Assembly: GCA_964423835.1 (NCBI GenBank)
Contig: CAYRGJ010000001.1
Coordinates: 1-64,000 of the forward strand
Source of the DNA: JAFGCL01 sp964423835
Lineage (GTDB): Bacteria > Chloroflexota > Dehalococcoidia > UBA2247 > RBG-13-53-26
Direction: 5' to 3'
Length of the DNA: 64,000 bases
Below the pieces are notes generated by a model. The model searched no databases. It was not told the origin of the DNA and saw only the letters and a program-made list of their open reading frames with translations. Positions within the stretch are counted from its first letter, which is position 1. Each line of letters begins with the position of its first letter. Made by a program: the position numbers and the translations under genes. Shown one piece after another: positions 32,665 to 41,044 of the stretch.

Positions 32665-35180
32665 TCAGGGCCTACTCGCATCTGCAGACCCGGCTGCCCG
32701 AGGGGCTGGAGGCCCTGTCCGACCTGGCGCTGGACCTGCGCTGGACCTGGAGCCATGAGGCGGACCGCCTGTGGAAGATGGTCAACCCGCGGACCTGGCA
32801 CTTGACCGGGAACCCCTGGCACATGCTGCAGACCATGTCGCGGGGGGAGATCGCGGGCCTGGCGGACAACGCCGAGTTCAAGGCGGAGCTGGAGCGCCTG
32901 CTGCGGGAGCGGCAGGAAGACCTGAGCCGCCCCACCTGGTTCGGCCAGGCCTGCCCCGGATCGGAGCTGCGGCTGGCCGCCTATTTCAGCATGGAGTTCG
33001 GAGTGGGCGAGGCCCTGCCCATGTACGCCGGGGGCCTGGGCATACTGGCGGGCGACTTCCTGAAGACGGCCAGCGACCTGGGCGTCCCGATGGCAGGCGT
33101 TGGCCTCCTGTACCAGCAGGGCTACTTCCGCCAGATGCTGGGCGCGGATGGCCGGCAGAGGGAGGCCTATCCCTACAATGATCCCACCAGCCTTCCCATC
33201 GTGCCCGCCACGGGCCCCGACTGGGCCTGGCTGCGGGTGCCGCTGGAGCTGCCCGGCCGGCTGCTCTGGCTGAGGGTGTGGCAGGCCCGGGTAGGGCGCT
33301 GCAGCCTGTACCTGCTGGACAGCAACGACCCCTTGAACAGCCCGGCGGACCGGGGCATCACCAACAAGCTCTATGATGACTGGCCGGAGACCCGCTTGAG
33401 GCAGGAGATGATACTTGGCATCGGCGGCTGGCGGGCCCTCCGGGCCCTGGACCTCGACCCGCAGGTGTGCCACCTGAACGAGGGCCACGCCGCCTTCGCC
33501 GTCCTGGAGCGGGCCAGCGACTTCCGGCTGCGGCATGGGAAGCCTTTCGGCGTGGCCCTGGCGGCCACGCGGGCGGGCAACCTGTTCACCACGCACACCC
33601 CGGTGGCCGCCGGCTTCGACAGCTTCCCGCGGGACATGGTGGCCCGCAACCTCAAGGACTACCTGGAGGCCGCCGGGGCGGATCCCGAGGAGGTGCTGGC
33701 TCTCGGGCGGGAGCCCGGCGGGAACGGCGGCGCCTTCAACATGGCCTACCTGGCCATGCGCGGCAGCGCCGTTGCCAGCGCCGTCAGCCGGCTCCACCGG
33801 CAGGTCAGCCGCCGGCTCTTTGAGCCGCTGTTTCCCCGGTGGCCGGGCGCGGAGGTGCCGGTGACCCACGTCACCAATGGTGTGCACGTCCCCACCTGGG
33901 ATTCGCAGTTTGCCGACAGCATCTGGACCGAGGCCTGCGGCAAGAAACGCTGGCTTCACGGAACGGAAGACCTGGAGCGGGCCATCAGCAGGCTGTCAGA
34001 CGCGGAGCTGTGGTCGTTTCGCTGCCGCCAGAGCCAGGGCCTGGTGGGCTACGTCAGGGAACAGCTGGTGCGCCAGCTGAGCCGGCAGGGGGCCGGGGCG
34101 TCCCTGCTGGACCAGGCCAGGCTGGTGCTCGACGAGGACGTCTTCACCATCGGCTTCGCCCGCCGGTTCACCGAGTACAAGCGCCCCCTCCTGCTGCTCC
34201 AGGATCCGGACAGGCTGACCGCCATGCTCAACAACCCCCGCTTCCCGGTGCAGCTGATCGTGGCCGGCAAGTCCCATCCGGATGACCCGGCCGGCCAGCG
34301 CCTGGTGCACCAGTTTGTGGAGTTCACCGGCCGGCCCGAAGTGCGGCGCCGGGCCGTCTTCCTGGAGGACTACGATCTGGCCATGGCCCAGCAGCTGGTG
34401 CAGGGCGTCGATGTGTGGCTGAACACGCCCCGGCGCCCCTGGGAAGCCTGCGGGACCAGCGGCATGAAGGTGCTGGTCAACGGGGGGCTCAACCTGTCCG
34501 AGCTGGATGGCTGGTGGGCCGAAGCCAGCTCGCCGGACGTCGGCTGGGCGCTGGGTGACGGGCAGGTGCACGGGGAGCCTGGCTGGGACGCCTTGGAGGC
34601 CGGCCAGCTGTACCATCTGCTGGAGAGGGAGATCGTTCCCGATTTCTACGAGCGCAACGGGCAGGGCATTCCCGAGGCCTGGGTGGCCCGGATGCGCGCC
34701 AGCATGGCCCGGCTCACTCCGCGCTTCAGCAGCAACCGCATGCTTCGCCAGTACGTGCAGGAGATCTACACCTCCCTGGCCCGGTCGTTCCGCCGGCGGT
34801 CCGGGAACGGCGCCCGCCTGGCTGAGAGCATCCACGCCTGGCAGAGCGCCATCCGGGAGCACTGGGTGGGGTTGCGGCTGGAGGGCTTCACCGCCACCCG
34901 GCAGGGGGCCGAGTGGCGCTTCGAGGTCCTGGTGCACTTCGGCGGGCTGGACCCATCCTGCGCGGCCATCGAGATATACGCTGACCCCGCCGGAGACGGC
35001 GACCCCGTCCGCTTTCCCATGGTCCGGGGAGAGGCCGCAGGCGGCGCGGCGAACTCCTTCGTCTACCGCTGCCAGGTGCGCTCCGACCGGCCGGCGGCCC
35101 ACTTCACCCCCCGGGCAGTCCCGGCCCACGAAGGCGCGGCCGTGCCCATGGAGGATGCGCACATTCGGTGGCTGGCCTAG
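32661..35180 (+). CDS. glgP: Alpha-glucan (glycogen) phosphorylase, GlgP with DUF3417 N-terminus
   Basis: 839 residues, GTG start at 32661 overlapping korB. The N-terminal DUF3417 helical region (L-A-L-D-L-R-W-T-W-S-H) leads into the GT35 catalytic domain: Y-F-S-M-E-F-G, E-G-H-A-A-F, R-F-T-E-Y-K-R-P-L-L, W-E-A-C-G-T-S-G-M-K, N-G-G-L-N-L-S-E-L-D-G-W-W. It splits glucose-1-phosphate from storage glucan. A glycogen-mobilising enzyme placed in one operon with KorAB suggests feeding stored carbon into reductant and acyl-CoA under stress. Confidence 0.9.
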   Translation: MIRAYSHLQTRLPEGLEALSDLALDLRWTWSHEADRLWKMVNPRTWHLTGNPWHMLQTMSRGEIAGLADNAEFKAELERLLRERQEDLSRPTWFGQACPGSELRLAAYFSMEFGVGEALPMYAGGLGILAGDFLKTASDLGVPMAGVGLLYQQGYFRQMLGADGRQREAYPYNDPTSLPIVPATGPDWAWLRVPLELPGRLLWLRVWQARVGRCSLYLLDSNDPLNSPADRGITNKLYDDWPETRLRQEMILGIGGWRALRALDLDPQVCHLNEGHAAFAVLERASDFRLRHGKPFGVALAATRAGNLFTTHTPVAAGFDSFPRDMVARNLKDYLEAAGADPEEVLALGREPGGNGGAFNMAYLAMRGSAVASAVSRLHRQVSRRLFEPLFPRWPGAEVPVTHVTNGVHVPTWDSQFADSIWTEACGKKRWLHGTEDLERAISRLSDAELWSFRCRQSQGLVGYVREQLVRQLSRQGAGASLLDQARLVLDEDVFTIGFARRFTEYKRPLLLLQDPDRLTAMLNNPRFPVQLIVAGKSHPDDPAGQRLVHQFVEFTGRPEVRRRAVFLEDYDLAMAQQLVQGVDVWLNTPRRPWEACGTSGMKVLVNGGLNLSELDGWWAEASSPDVGWALGDGQVHGEPGWDALEAGQLYHLLEREIVPDFYERNGQGIPEAWVARMRASMARLTPRFSSNRMLRQYVQEIYTSLARSFRRRSGNGARLAESIHAWQSAIREHWVGLRLEGFTATRQGAEWRFEVLVHFGGLDPSCAAIEIYADPAGDGDPVRFPMVRGEAAGGAANSFVYRCQVRSDRPAAHFTPRAVPAHEGAAVPMEDAHIRWLA

Positions 35181-35202
35181 AGGGCCCGGCCACGCCGTTT
35201 GT

Positions 35203-35223
35203 GGCTAGCCGGCGTACCGGCTA
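35203..35223. terminator. Candidate bidirectional hairpin between convergent glgP and lon-like genes
   Basis: GGCTAGCCGG, loop CGTA, then CCGGCTA. It lies in the 40-bp gap and reaches into the last codons of the convergent gene. No T-run, so a weak call. Confidence 0.3.
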
Positions 35224-37650
35224 AGCCTTCCCGGTGGCGTAGTAGCCCTTGAGCTTCTCGGCCATCTCCCTGAGCTGGCGCTGGACCAGATGGTTGATGG
35301 TGCCCTCGGGGTAGGCTCCATCCGCCCCCTTCTCGCCGGCCGGGAGACCGGTCAGGATCTCCAGGCCTTCGTCGATGTTCCGGACGGCATAGACGTGAAA
35401 GCGGCCTTCGCGGACTGCATCCACCACCTCCTCCCGGAGCATGAGGTTCTTCAGGTTCTGGTGCGGTATCATGACCCCCTGGGAGCCGGTCAGGCCCCGG
35501 GACTGGCAAACGTGGAAGAAGCCCTCGATCTTCTGGTTGACGCCGCCAATGGGCTGGATCTGGCCCTTCTGATTCACCGAGCCGGTCACCGCGATGTTCT
35601 GCCTGATGGGCACTTCCGACAGGCTGGACAGGATGGCGTAGAGCTCCGTGGAGGACGCACTGTCGCCCTCGACGCCCTCGTATGACTGCTCGAAGCACAG
35701 GCTGGCCGAGAGGGACAGCGGCCTGTCCTGGGCGTACTTCCACCCCAGGTAGCCGGAGAGGATCATCACCCCCTTGTTGTGTATGGGGCCGGAGAGCTGC
35801 GACTCCCGCTCGATGTTGACCACGCCGTCCCGCCCCAGGTAGGTCCTGGCCGTGATCCGGGAAGGCTTCCCAAAGCTGATGTCGCCCAGGCTGTACACGG
35901 ACAGGCCGTTGACCTGGCCGGGCACAGCGCCCTCCACATCGATCATGATCATCCCTCGGTTGATGGCATCCTCCATGCGCTCCTCGACCAGGTTGTGCCG
36001 GAACAGCCGCTCGTCGATGGCCTTCTTCACGTGGCTGGCGGAGATGCGCTCGGCGCCGTCCTTCATGGCCCAGTAGTTGGCCTGCTCGATGAGCTCCTTG
36101 ATCAGCCCGAACCTGGAAGAGAGGCGCTCCTGGTCGGCCACCATCCTGGCGGAGAACTCCATGACTCTGGCCACGCCGCCGGGATCGAGATGCCGGACCC
36201 GGCACCGGTCGCAGCAGCCGGCGATGAAGGCGGCGTAGTCCCGCATCACGGCCTCGGTCCGGCGGATCTCGTGGCTGAAGTCGGCCTTGACCTTGAAGAC
36301 TTCCCAGAAGTCCTCATCGTAGCTGGAGAGCATGTGATAGACCATGGGGTCGCCTATGAGCACGATCTTGACCGCGATGGGTATGGGCTCGGGGCGCAGC
36401 CCCTGCGCCGCGATCAGCCCGAACTGCTCAAAGGGGTCCTCTACGGTGACCTCCTTGTTCCTGATGGCCCGCTTCAGCGCCGGCCACACCCCCACGCTGG
36501 TGAGCACGTCATAGGCGTTCAGCAGCAGGTAGCCGCCGTTGGCCAGCGCCAGGGCGCCCGGCTTGAGCATGGTGTGGTCCGTGAGGTAGCCGCCGAAGAG
36601 GAACCGGCGTTCGATCTTGCCGAAGACATTGCCGAAATTGGGGTTCTGCTCGGTGATCACCGGCGGCCCCTGGCGTTCGCTGTTGTCGATGTAGACGTTG
36701 ACCTGGAAAGGCAGGAAGGGGTTGCGGCCCCCCATGACCTGGCTCATGGGGACCCCGAATACGGGGTTCACCTGCTCCTCAGTGGCCTTGAAGAACTCCA
36801 GGTTGTTCAGGGTGTAGTCTTTCAGGTCGGCCAGGTACCGGGCCACCTTGGCCAGCGCCGAGTATTCTTCAGACAGCGGGTCAAACAGCCGGGAAACGGT
36901 GTACTGGGCGATGTCTCGGTCCAGCGTCTGCATCTGCTGCGCCGTCTGCTGCTGGACGTTGCCGGCCTTCTCAAAGCCGGCCTGCAGCTCCTTGAAGAGC
37001 TCGGCCCTCCTGGCCTCCAGCTGGGCGCGATCGGACTCCTTCAGGGCCAGGTACTCCTTGTCCTCCATGGGCCGGTCAGCCACCAAGGGGATCAGGGCCG
37101 GGCCCATGGGCGTCATCTGGAAGCTGAAGCCCTGCTCTCGGGCCCTCTCGCTGATGTCCATAAAGACCCTCTGCTGCTCGGCCCGGCCCTCATCCACCAC
37201 CTTCTTGGCCTGGGACTTATACTCCTCGCTGGAGAAGCTCTTGGCCACCTCCTCCCTGGTCTGCGCCAGCAGCTGCAGGACCCGCTCCCGGAAGGCCCTG
37301 GCCTTGCCGCGGGGCAGGCTGGCCGCCTGGGGACGGTCGGGCTCCTTGAAGTTGTGCAGGTAGCACCAGTCGTCGAGCTGGAAGGCCTCGCCCTTCCCGG
37401 CCCTTTCGTCTATCAGCCTCTCTATGTAGGACTTGACCATGGACGTCTTGCCGTTGCCCGTAAGGCCGGCGACGTAGATGTTGTAGCCGTCGTCTTTGAT
37501 GCTCAGGCCGAACTCCACCGCGCGCGACGCGCGGTCCTGGCCGATGAACTCGGTTAGACGGGGCAAATCGCCGGTGCACTCAAACTGGAAAAGGGCGGGA
37601 TCACACTGCCATCTCAGCTGTTCGACGGGGACCTCGTAGTGGTGGTTCAT
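35221..37650 (-). CDS. ATP-dependent Lon-family protease (LonB-like, AAA_32 type)
   Basis: 809 residues. N-terminal region, then AAA+ ATPase with Walker A G-L-T-G-N-G-K-T-S (about 62-70), insert with long coiled coil (about 190-260), sensor segments and a C-terminal Lon protease domain. The Ser-Lys dyad is S664 (E-G-D-S-A-S-S) and K707 (G-G-V-N-Q-K), 43 residues apart as in E. coli Lon. It degrades damaged or regulatory proteins. There is no membrane segment as in archaeal LonB. GAGGAGGGGG precedes the ATG at 37650. Monocistronic behind a shared promoter element. Confidence 0.88.
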   Translation of the reverse strand: MNHHYEVPVEQLRWQCDPALFQFECTGDLPRLTEFIGQDRASRAVEFGLSIKDDGYNIYVAGLTGNGKTSMVKSYIERLIDERAGKGEAFQLDDWCYLHNFKEPDRPQAASLPRGKARAFRERVLQLLAQTREEVAKSFSSEEYKSQAKKVVDEGRAEQQRVFMDISERAREQGFSFQMTPMGPALIPLVADRPMEDKEYLALKESDRAQLEARRAELFKELQAGFEKAGNVQQQTAQQMQTLDRDIAQYTVSRLFDPLSEEYSALAKVARYLADLKDYTLNNLEFFKATEEQVNPVFGVPMSQVMGGRNPFLPFQVNVYIDNSERQGPPVITEQNPNFGNVFGKIERRFLFGGYLTDHTMLKPGALALANGGYLLLNAYDVLTSVGVWPALKRAIRNKEVTVEDPFEQFGLIAAQGLRPEPIPIAVKIVLIGDPMVYHMLSSYDEDFWEVFKVKADFSHEIRRTEAVMRDYAAFIAGCCDRCRVRHLDPGGVARVMEFSARMVADQERLSSRFGLIKELIEQANYWAMKDGAERISASHVKKAIDERLFRHNLVEERMEDAINRGMIMIDVEGAVPGQVNGLSVYSLGDISFGKPSRITARTYLGRDGVVNIERESQLSGPIHNKGVMILSGYLGWKYAQDRPLSLSASLCFEQSYEGVEGDSASSTELYAILSSLSEVPIRQNIAVTGSVNQKGQIQPIGGVNQKIEGFFHVCQSRGLTGSQGVMIPHQNLKNLMLREEVVDAVREGRFHVYAVRNIDEGLEILTGLPAGEKGADGAYPEGTINHLVQRQLREMAEKLKGYYATGKA

Positions 37651-37782
37651 TTGCCCCCTCCTCGATTTAGAATAACGCCGCCATCCGCCCCGGGAGCGGA
37701 TCAGCCCGGGGACGGGCGAAGCGGCCGGCGCGGGGCCCGGAGACGCCAGCGCGGGCGCCGGCCCGCGCGCGGGCTTCCGGCA

Positions 37783-37801
37783 AGGCTGATTGTGTCAGCC
37801 T
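37783..37801. promoter_or_regulatory. AGGCTGA-N5-TCAGCCT dyad over the lon -10 region
   Basis: Perfect 7-bp inverted repeat whose centre covers the CACAAT hexamer proposed as -10 of the lon-like gene. Position suits a repressor site; could also be chance. Confidence 0.35.
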
Positions 37802-37856
37802 CCACCCGGCCGGGCATCCGCAGAAATACGTACTGGCGCATTGTGGCGATTACTTA
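37789..37856 (-). promoter_or_regulatory. Shared TACGTAG-type promoter, minus strand, for the Lon-like protease
   Basis: Minus strand from 37856: TAAGTAATCGCCACA, TACGTAT 24 nt on, ATGCCC exactly at +39 (37817-37812), 17 nt, CACAAT (37794-37789). Leader to the ATG about 130 nt. The plus strand also shows a TACGTA at 37827 but lacks good hexamers. The rest of the 341-bp gap up to the sensor kinase holds only the plus-strand promoter at 37922. Confidence 0.55.
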
Positions 37857-37921
37857 GATAAAGGATCGCCCGCGATCTTCCCTCTCTTGACTGAGCAGGG
37901 ACCGAACTCACCCGCCAGAGC

Positions 37922-37949
37922 TTGACACCCCTGTCGTGCCGGACATAAT
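37922..37949 (+). promoter_or_regulatory. Canonical sigma-A-type promoter of the MEDS/PAS sensor kinase
   Basis: TTGACA (37922-37927), 16 nt, CATAAT (37944-37949). Unlike the shared stress-type promoters it has a consensus -35. Predicted start near 37956, before the ATG at 37992. Confidence 0.55.
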
Positions 37950-37991
37950 TAGAGGGACAGTCGCCGGATGCGAAGCAGAGGACTGGATGGT

Positions 37992-40637
37992 ATGAAGCCG
38001 GAGGTGGTGGATAGCGGGATTGACGCGGTCGGCGCCGTTCCCTGGGGGACCCATTTCTGCCAGTTCTACCAGACCCGGGAGGACCTCCTGGATGCCCTGG
38101 TGCCTTTCATGGCGGCAGGACTGCAGAACAACGAGGCCTGCATGTGGGTCACCTCGAGCCCTCTGATGCTCGAGGAAGCCCGCCACGCCCTGGGCCGGGC
38201 CCTTCCGGACTTCGGGGAGCGCTGTTCCCGGGGCCAGATCGAGATACTCCCGCACACCGAATGGTATCTGCAGGGAGGCGCCTTCGACCTGAACCGGGTT
38301 CTGAACGGCTGGATTGACCGGCTGGACTGCGCCCTGTCCGCGGGCTACAGCGGCCTGAGGGTCAGCGGCAACACCGCCTGGCTGGAGAAGAAGGACTGGG
38401 CCAGCTTCACGGAGTACGAGGAGGCCATCAACGGCATGATCGGCGGGCGCCGGATGATCGCCCTCTGCACCTACAGCCTGGACCTCTGCGGGGCGGCGGA
38501 GGTCATGGACGTCATCCGCAACCACGAGTTCGCCCTGATCCGGAAGGAGGGCCGGTGGGAGCTCATCGAGAACGCCATTCACCAGCGGGCCAAGCAGGCC
38601 CTGTCCGAGAGCGAGAGACAGTACCGCCTCCTGTTCCGGAACATGGCCGAGGGCTTCGCCCTGTATGAGCTGCTCTATGACGGGGAGGGCCGGCCCTCCG
38701 ATTGGCGCATCCTGGAGGTGAACGACGCCTACTCCGAGCACACCGGCCTGGCCCGCGAGCATGTGCTGGGCAAGAGGGCGGGGGAGATACTCGGTCAGGC
38801 AATGCCGCAGTACCTTCCCATCTTCGCCCGGGTGGTGGCCACTCAGGCGCCGGAGAAGTTCGAGACCTTTGCCACGATCGTGGGCCGCCATCAACGGGTC
38901 ACGGCTTTCCCGGCCGGGGGCCGGCGGTTCGCCTGCGTCTTCGAGGACACCAGCCAGCACGTGGAGGCGGAGCGCCGCATGCGCCTCCTGGCCGACACCG
39001 CCGGCGAGCTGCTGAGATCGGACTCGCCCCAGGTGGTGGTCAACGGCCTCTGCGCCAGGGTCATGGAGTATCTGGACTGCCACGCGTTCTTCAATTTCAT
39101 GTTCGACGAGGCCGCCGGCCGTCTGCGGCTGAATGCCTTCGCCGGCATCTCCCCGGAGCAGGCGCAGGAGATAGAGTGGCTGGACTTGGGTGTGGCCATC
39201 TGCGGCTGCGCCGCCCGCGACCGCTGCCGGCTGGTGGCTGAGAACATAGCGGAGACGCCCGATCCCCGCACGGAGCTGGTCAAGAGCTACGGCATCCAGG
39301 CCTATGCCTGCCACCCCCTGATGGCCCAGGACCGCCTGCTGGGCACCCTGTCCTTCGGGACCCGGACACGGCTCCGCTTCACGGAGGAGGAGCTGTCGCT
39401 GATGAAGGCCGTGGCGGACCTGGTGGCCATCGCCATGCAGCGCAAGCGCACCAAGGACGAGCTGCGGGAAACAGGCAGCTACCTGGAGAACCTGCTCAAC
39501 TACGCCAACGCCCCCATAATCGTGTGGGACCCCGGCCTGTGCATAACCAAGTTCAACCGGGCCTTCCAGAGGCTGACCGGCTACGGCGAGGCCGAGGCGG
39601 TGGGCCAGCACCTGGCCATGCTGTTTCCGGATGAGACACGGGAGGAGTCGCTATCGCACATCGGCCGCACTGCCGCCGGGGAGCGGTGGGAGAGCATCGA
39701 GATCCCTATTCGCCGCAAGGATGGCCTGGTGCGGACGGTCCTCTGGAACTCGGCCAACATCCAGTCGCCGGACGGCCGCACCAGAGTGTCCACCATAGCC
39801 CAGGGGCAGGACATCACCGAGCGGAAGCAGGCGGAGGCAGCCGTCCGCCGGCTGAACCACGCCCTGAGCCAGCGGGCGGCGGAGCTGGAGGCGGCCAACA
39901 AGGAGCTGGAGGCCTTCGCCTACTCCGTATCGCATGACCTGCGGACCCCCCTGCGAAGCATAGATGGCTTCAGCCTGGCCCTGCTGGAGGACTACTGGGG
40001 CAGTATCGACGAGCAGGGACGGGACTATCTCCGGCGGGTCCGCGAGGCCAGCCAGACCATGGGGGAGCTGATTGACGACATGCTGGACCTGTCCCGCGTG
40101 ACCCGGACCGAGATGCACTGGAAGAGGGTGGACCTCACCGGCATGGCGCACCGGATTGCCGCCGCGCTCCAGGATGGCGATCAGAAGCGGGAAGTCGAGT
40201 TCGCCATCTCGGCCGGCCTGGCAGCCTACGGCGACCCCGCCCTCCTGCGGGCGGCGCTGGAGAACCTGCTGGGGAATGCCTGGAAGTTCACCGCGAAACG
40301 CGATAGGTCCAGGATCGAGTTTGGGGGCTTGAAGGAGCATGGACGCCAGGTGTTCTTTGTGAGGGACAACGGCGTCGGATTCGACATGAGCTACGCCGGA
40401 CGGCTGTTCGAGCCGTTCCAGCGGCTGCACACCAAGAAGGAGTTCCCCGGCACGGGGGTGGGGCTGGCTACGGTGAAGCGCATCGTCAACCGGCACGGCG
40501 GCCGGATATGGGCCGATGGGAGAGCAGGGAGCGGCGCCACATTCTACTTCAGCCTCAGCGAGCGCAGCGAGAGGAGACAGGATGCAGAGAGCGGCAGGGA
40601 AGGGGACCATACTCCTGGTGGAGGACAACCCGGATGA
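37992..40637 (+). CDS. MEDS-PAS-GAF-PAS sensor histidine kinase
   Basis: 881 residues. The N-terminal MEDS domain (about 15-170; W-G-T-H-F-C-Q-F-Y) is a sensory domain known from methylotroph and methanogen regulators. Then PAS (about 205-310), GAF (about 325-470), PAS (about 480-600), HisKA (V-S-H-D-L-R-T-P-L-R, the phospho-His) and HATPase (N-L-L-G-N-A-W-K-F, D-N-G-V-G-F, G-T-G-V-G-L). No membrane segment. The C-terminus overlaps the next receiver gene by 56 nt, marking it as the partner. An in-frame ATG at 37968 is an alternative start. Confidence 0.88.
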   Translation: MKPEVVDSGIDAVGAVPWGTHFCQFYQTREDLLDALVPFMAAGLQNNEACMWVTSSPLMLEEARHALGRALPDFGERCSRGQIEILPHTEWYLQGGAFDLNRVLNGWIDRLDCALSAGYSGLRVSGNTAWLEKKDWASFTEYEEAINGMIGGRRMIALCTYSLDLCGAAEVMDVIRNHEFALIRKEGRWELIENAIHQRAKQALSESERQYRLLFRNMAEGFALYELLYDGEGRPSDWRILEVNDAYSEHTGLAREHVLGKRAGEILGQAMPQYLPIFARVVATQAPEKFETFATIVGRHQRVTAFPAGGRRFACVFEDTSQHVEAERRMRLLADTAGELLRSDSPQVVVNGLCARVMEYLDCHAFFNFMFDEAAGRLRLNAFAGISPEQAQEIEWLDLGVAICGCAARDRCRLVAENIAETPDPRTELVKSYGIQAYACHPLMAQDRLLGTLSFGTRTRLRFTEEELSLMKAVADLVAIAMQRKRTKDELRETGSYLENLLNYANAPIIVWDPGLCITKFNRAFQRLTGYGEAEAVGQHLAMLFPDETREESLSHIGRTAAGERWESIEIPIRRKDGLVRTVLWNSANIQSPDGRTRVSTIAQGQDITERKQAEAAVRRLNHALSQRAAELEAANKELEAFAYSVSHDLRTPLRSIDGFSLALLEDYWGSIDEQGRDYLRRVREASQTMGELIDDMLDLSRVTRTEMHWKRVDLTGMAHRIAAALQDGDQKREVEFAISAGLAAYGDPALLRAALENLLGNAWKFTAKRDRSRIEFGGLKEHGRQVFFVRDNGVGFDMSYAGRLFEPFQRLHTKKEFPGTGVGLATVKRIVNRHGGRIWADGRAGSGATFYFSLSERSERRQDAESGREGDHTPGGGQPG

Positions 40638-41031
40638 CGTGGCCCTGACGGAGCGGGCCCTAAAGAAGGCCAAGATAGCCAATAAGGTGGTGGTCGCGGG
40701 CAGCGGGCCTGAAGCCCTGACGTATCTGCTGGGGCCGGAGGCCCATCCCGATCGCGACGTTGAGGAGTTGCCGGAGGTGGTGCTCCTGGACCTCAAGCTG
40801 CCCGGCATGGACGGCCTGGAGGTCCTGCAGCGGCTGAGGGAGGACCGGCGGACCAGGCTGCTGCCGGTGGTGATACTGACCTCCTCCAGAGAGGACAGGG
40901 ACCTCATCCGAAGCTACGAGCTGGGGGCCAACAGCTACATTCGCAAGCCAGTGGATTTCAAGCAGTTCGTCAAGGCGGTGCAGGATCTGGGGCTGTACTG
41001 GCTGGTGCTGAACCAGCCGCCGCCGTGTTGA
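40582..41031 (+). CDS. Single-domain response regulator (Rcp1/CheY-like)
   Basis: 149 residues, receiver only: E14-D15, phospho-acceptor D70 (V-L-L-D-L-K-L-P-G), T-S in L-T-S-S, K in Y-I-R-K-P-V-D. Such Rcp1-type receivers pair with phytochrome-like kinases and act through protein contacts, not DNA. GAGAGGAGAC precedes the ATG. Starts inside the kinase gene, ends 13 nt before the next hybrid kinase. A similar protein is encoded at 51063. Confidence 0.88.
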   Translation: MQRAAGKGTILLVEDNPDDVALTERALKKAKIANKVVVAGSGPEALTYLLGPEAHPDRDVEELPEVVLLDLKLPGMDGLEVLQRLREDRRTRLLPVVILTSSREDRDLIRSYELGANSYIRKPVDFKQFVKAVQDLGLYWLVLNQPPPC

Positions 41032-41044
41032 CCGGGAGTGGTGC

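Noticed and set aside
37827..37896. Plus-strand TACGTA at 37827 as promoter of the sensor kinase
   Set aside because: Hexamers at the expected distances are poor, while a canonical TTGACA-N16-CATAAT lies closer at 37922.
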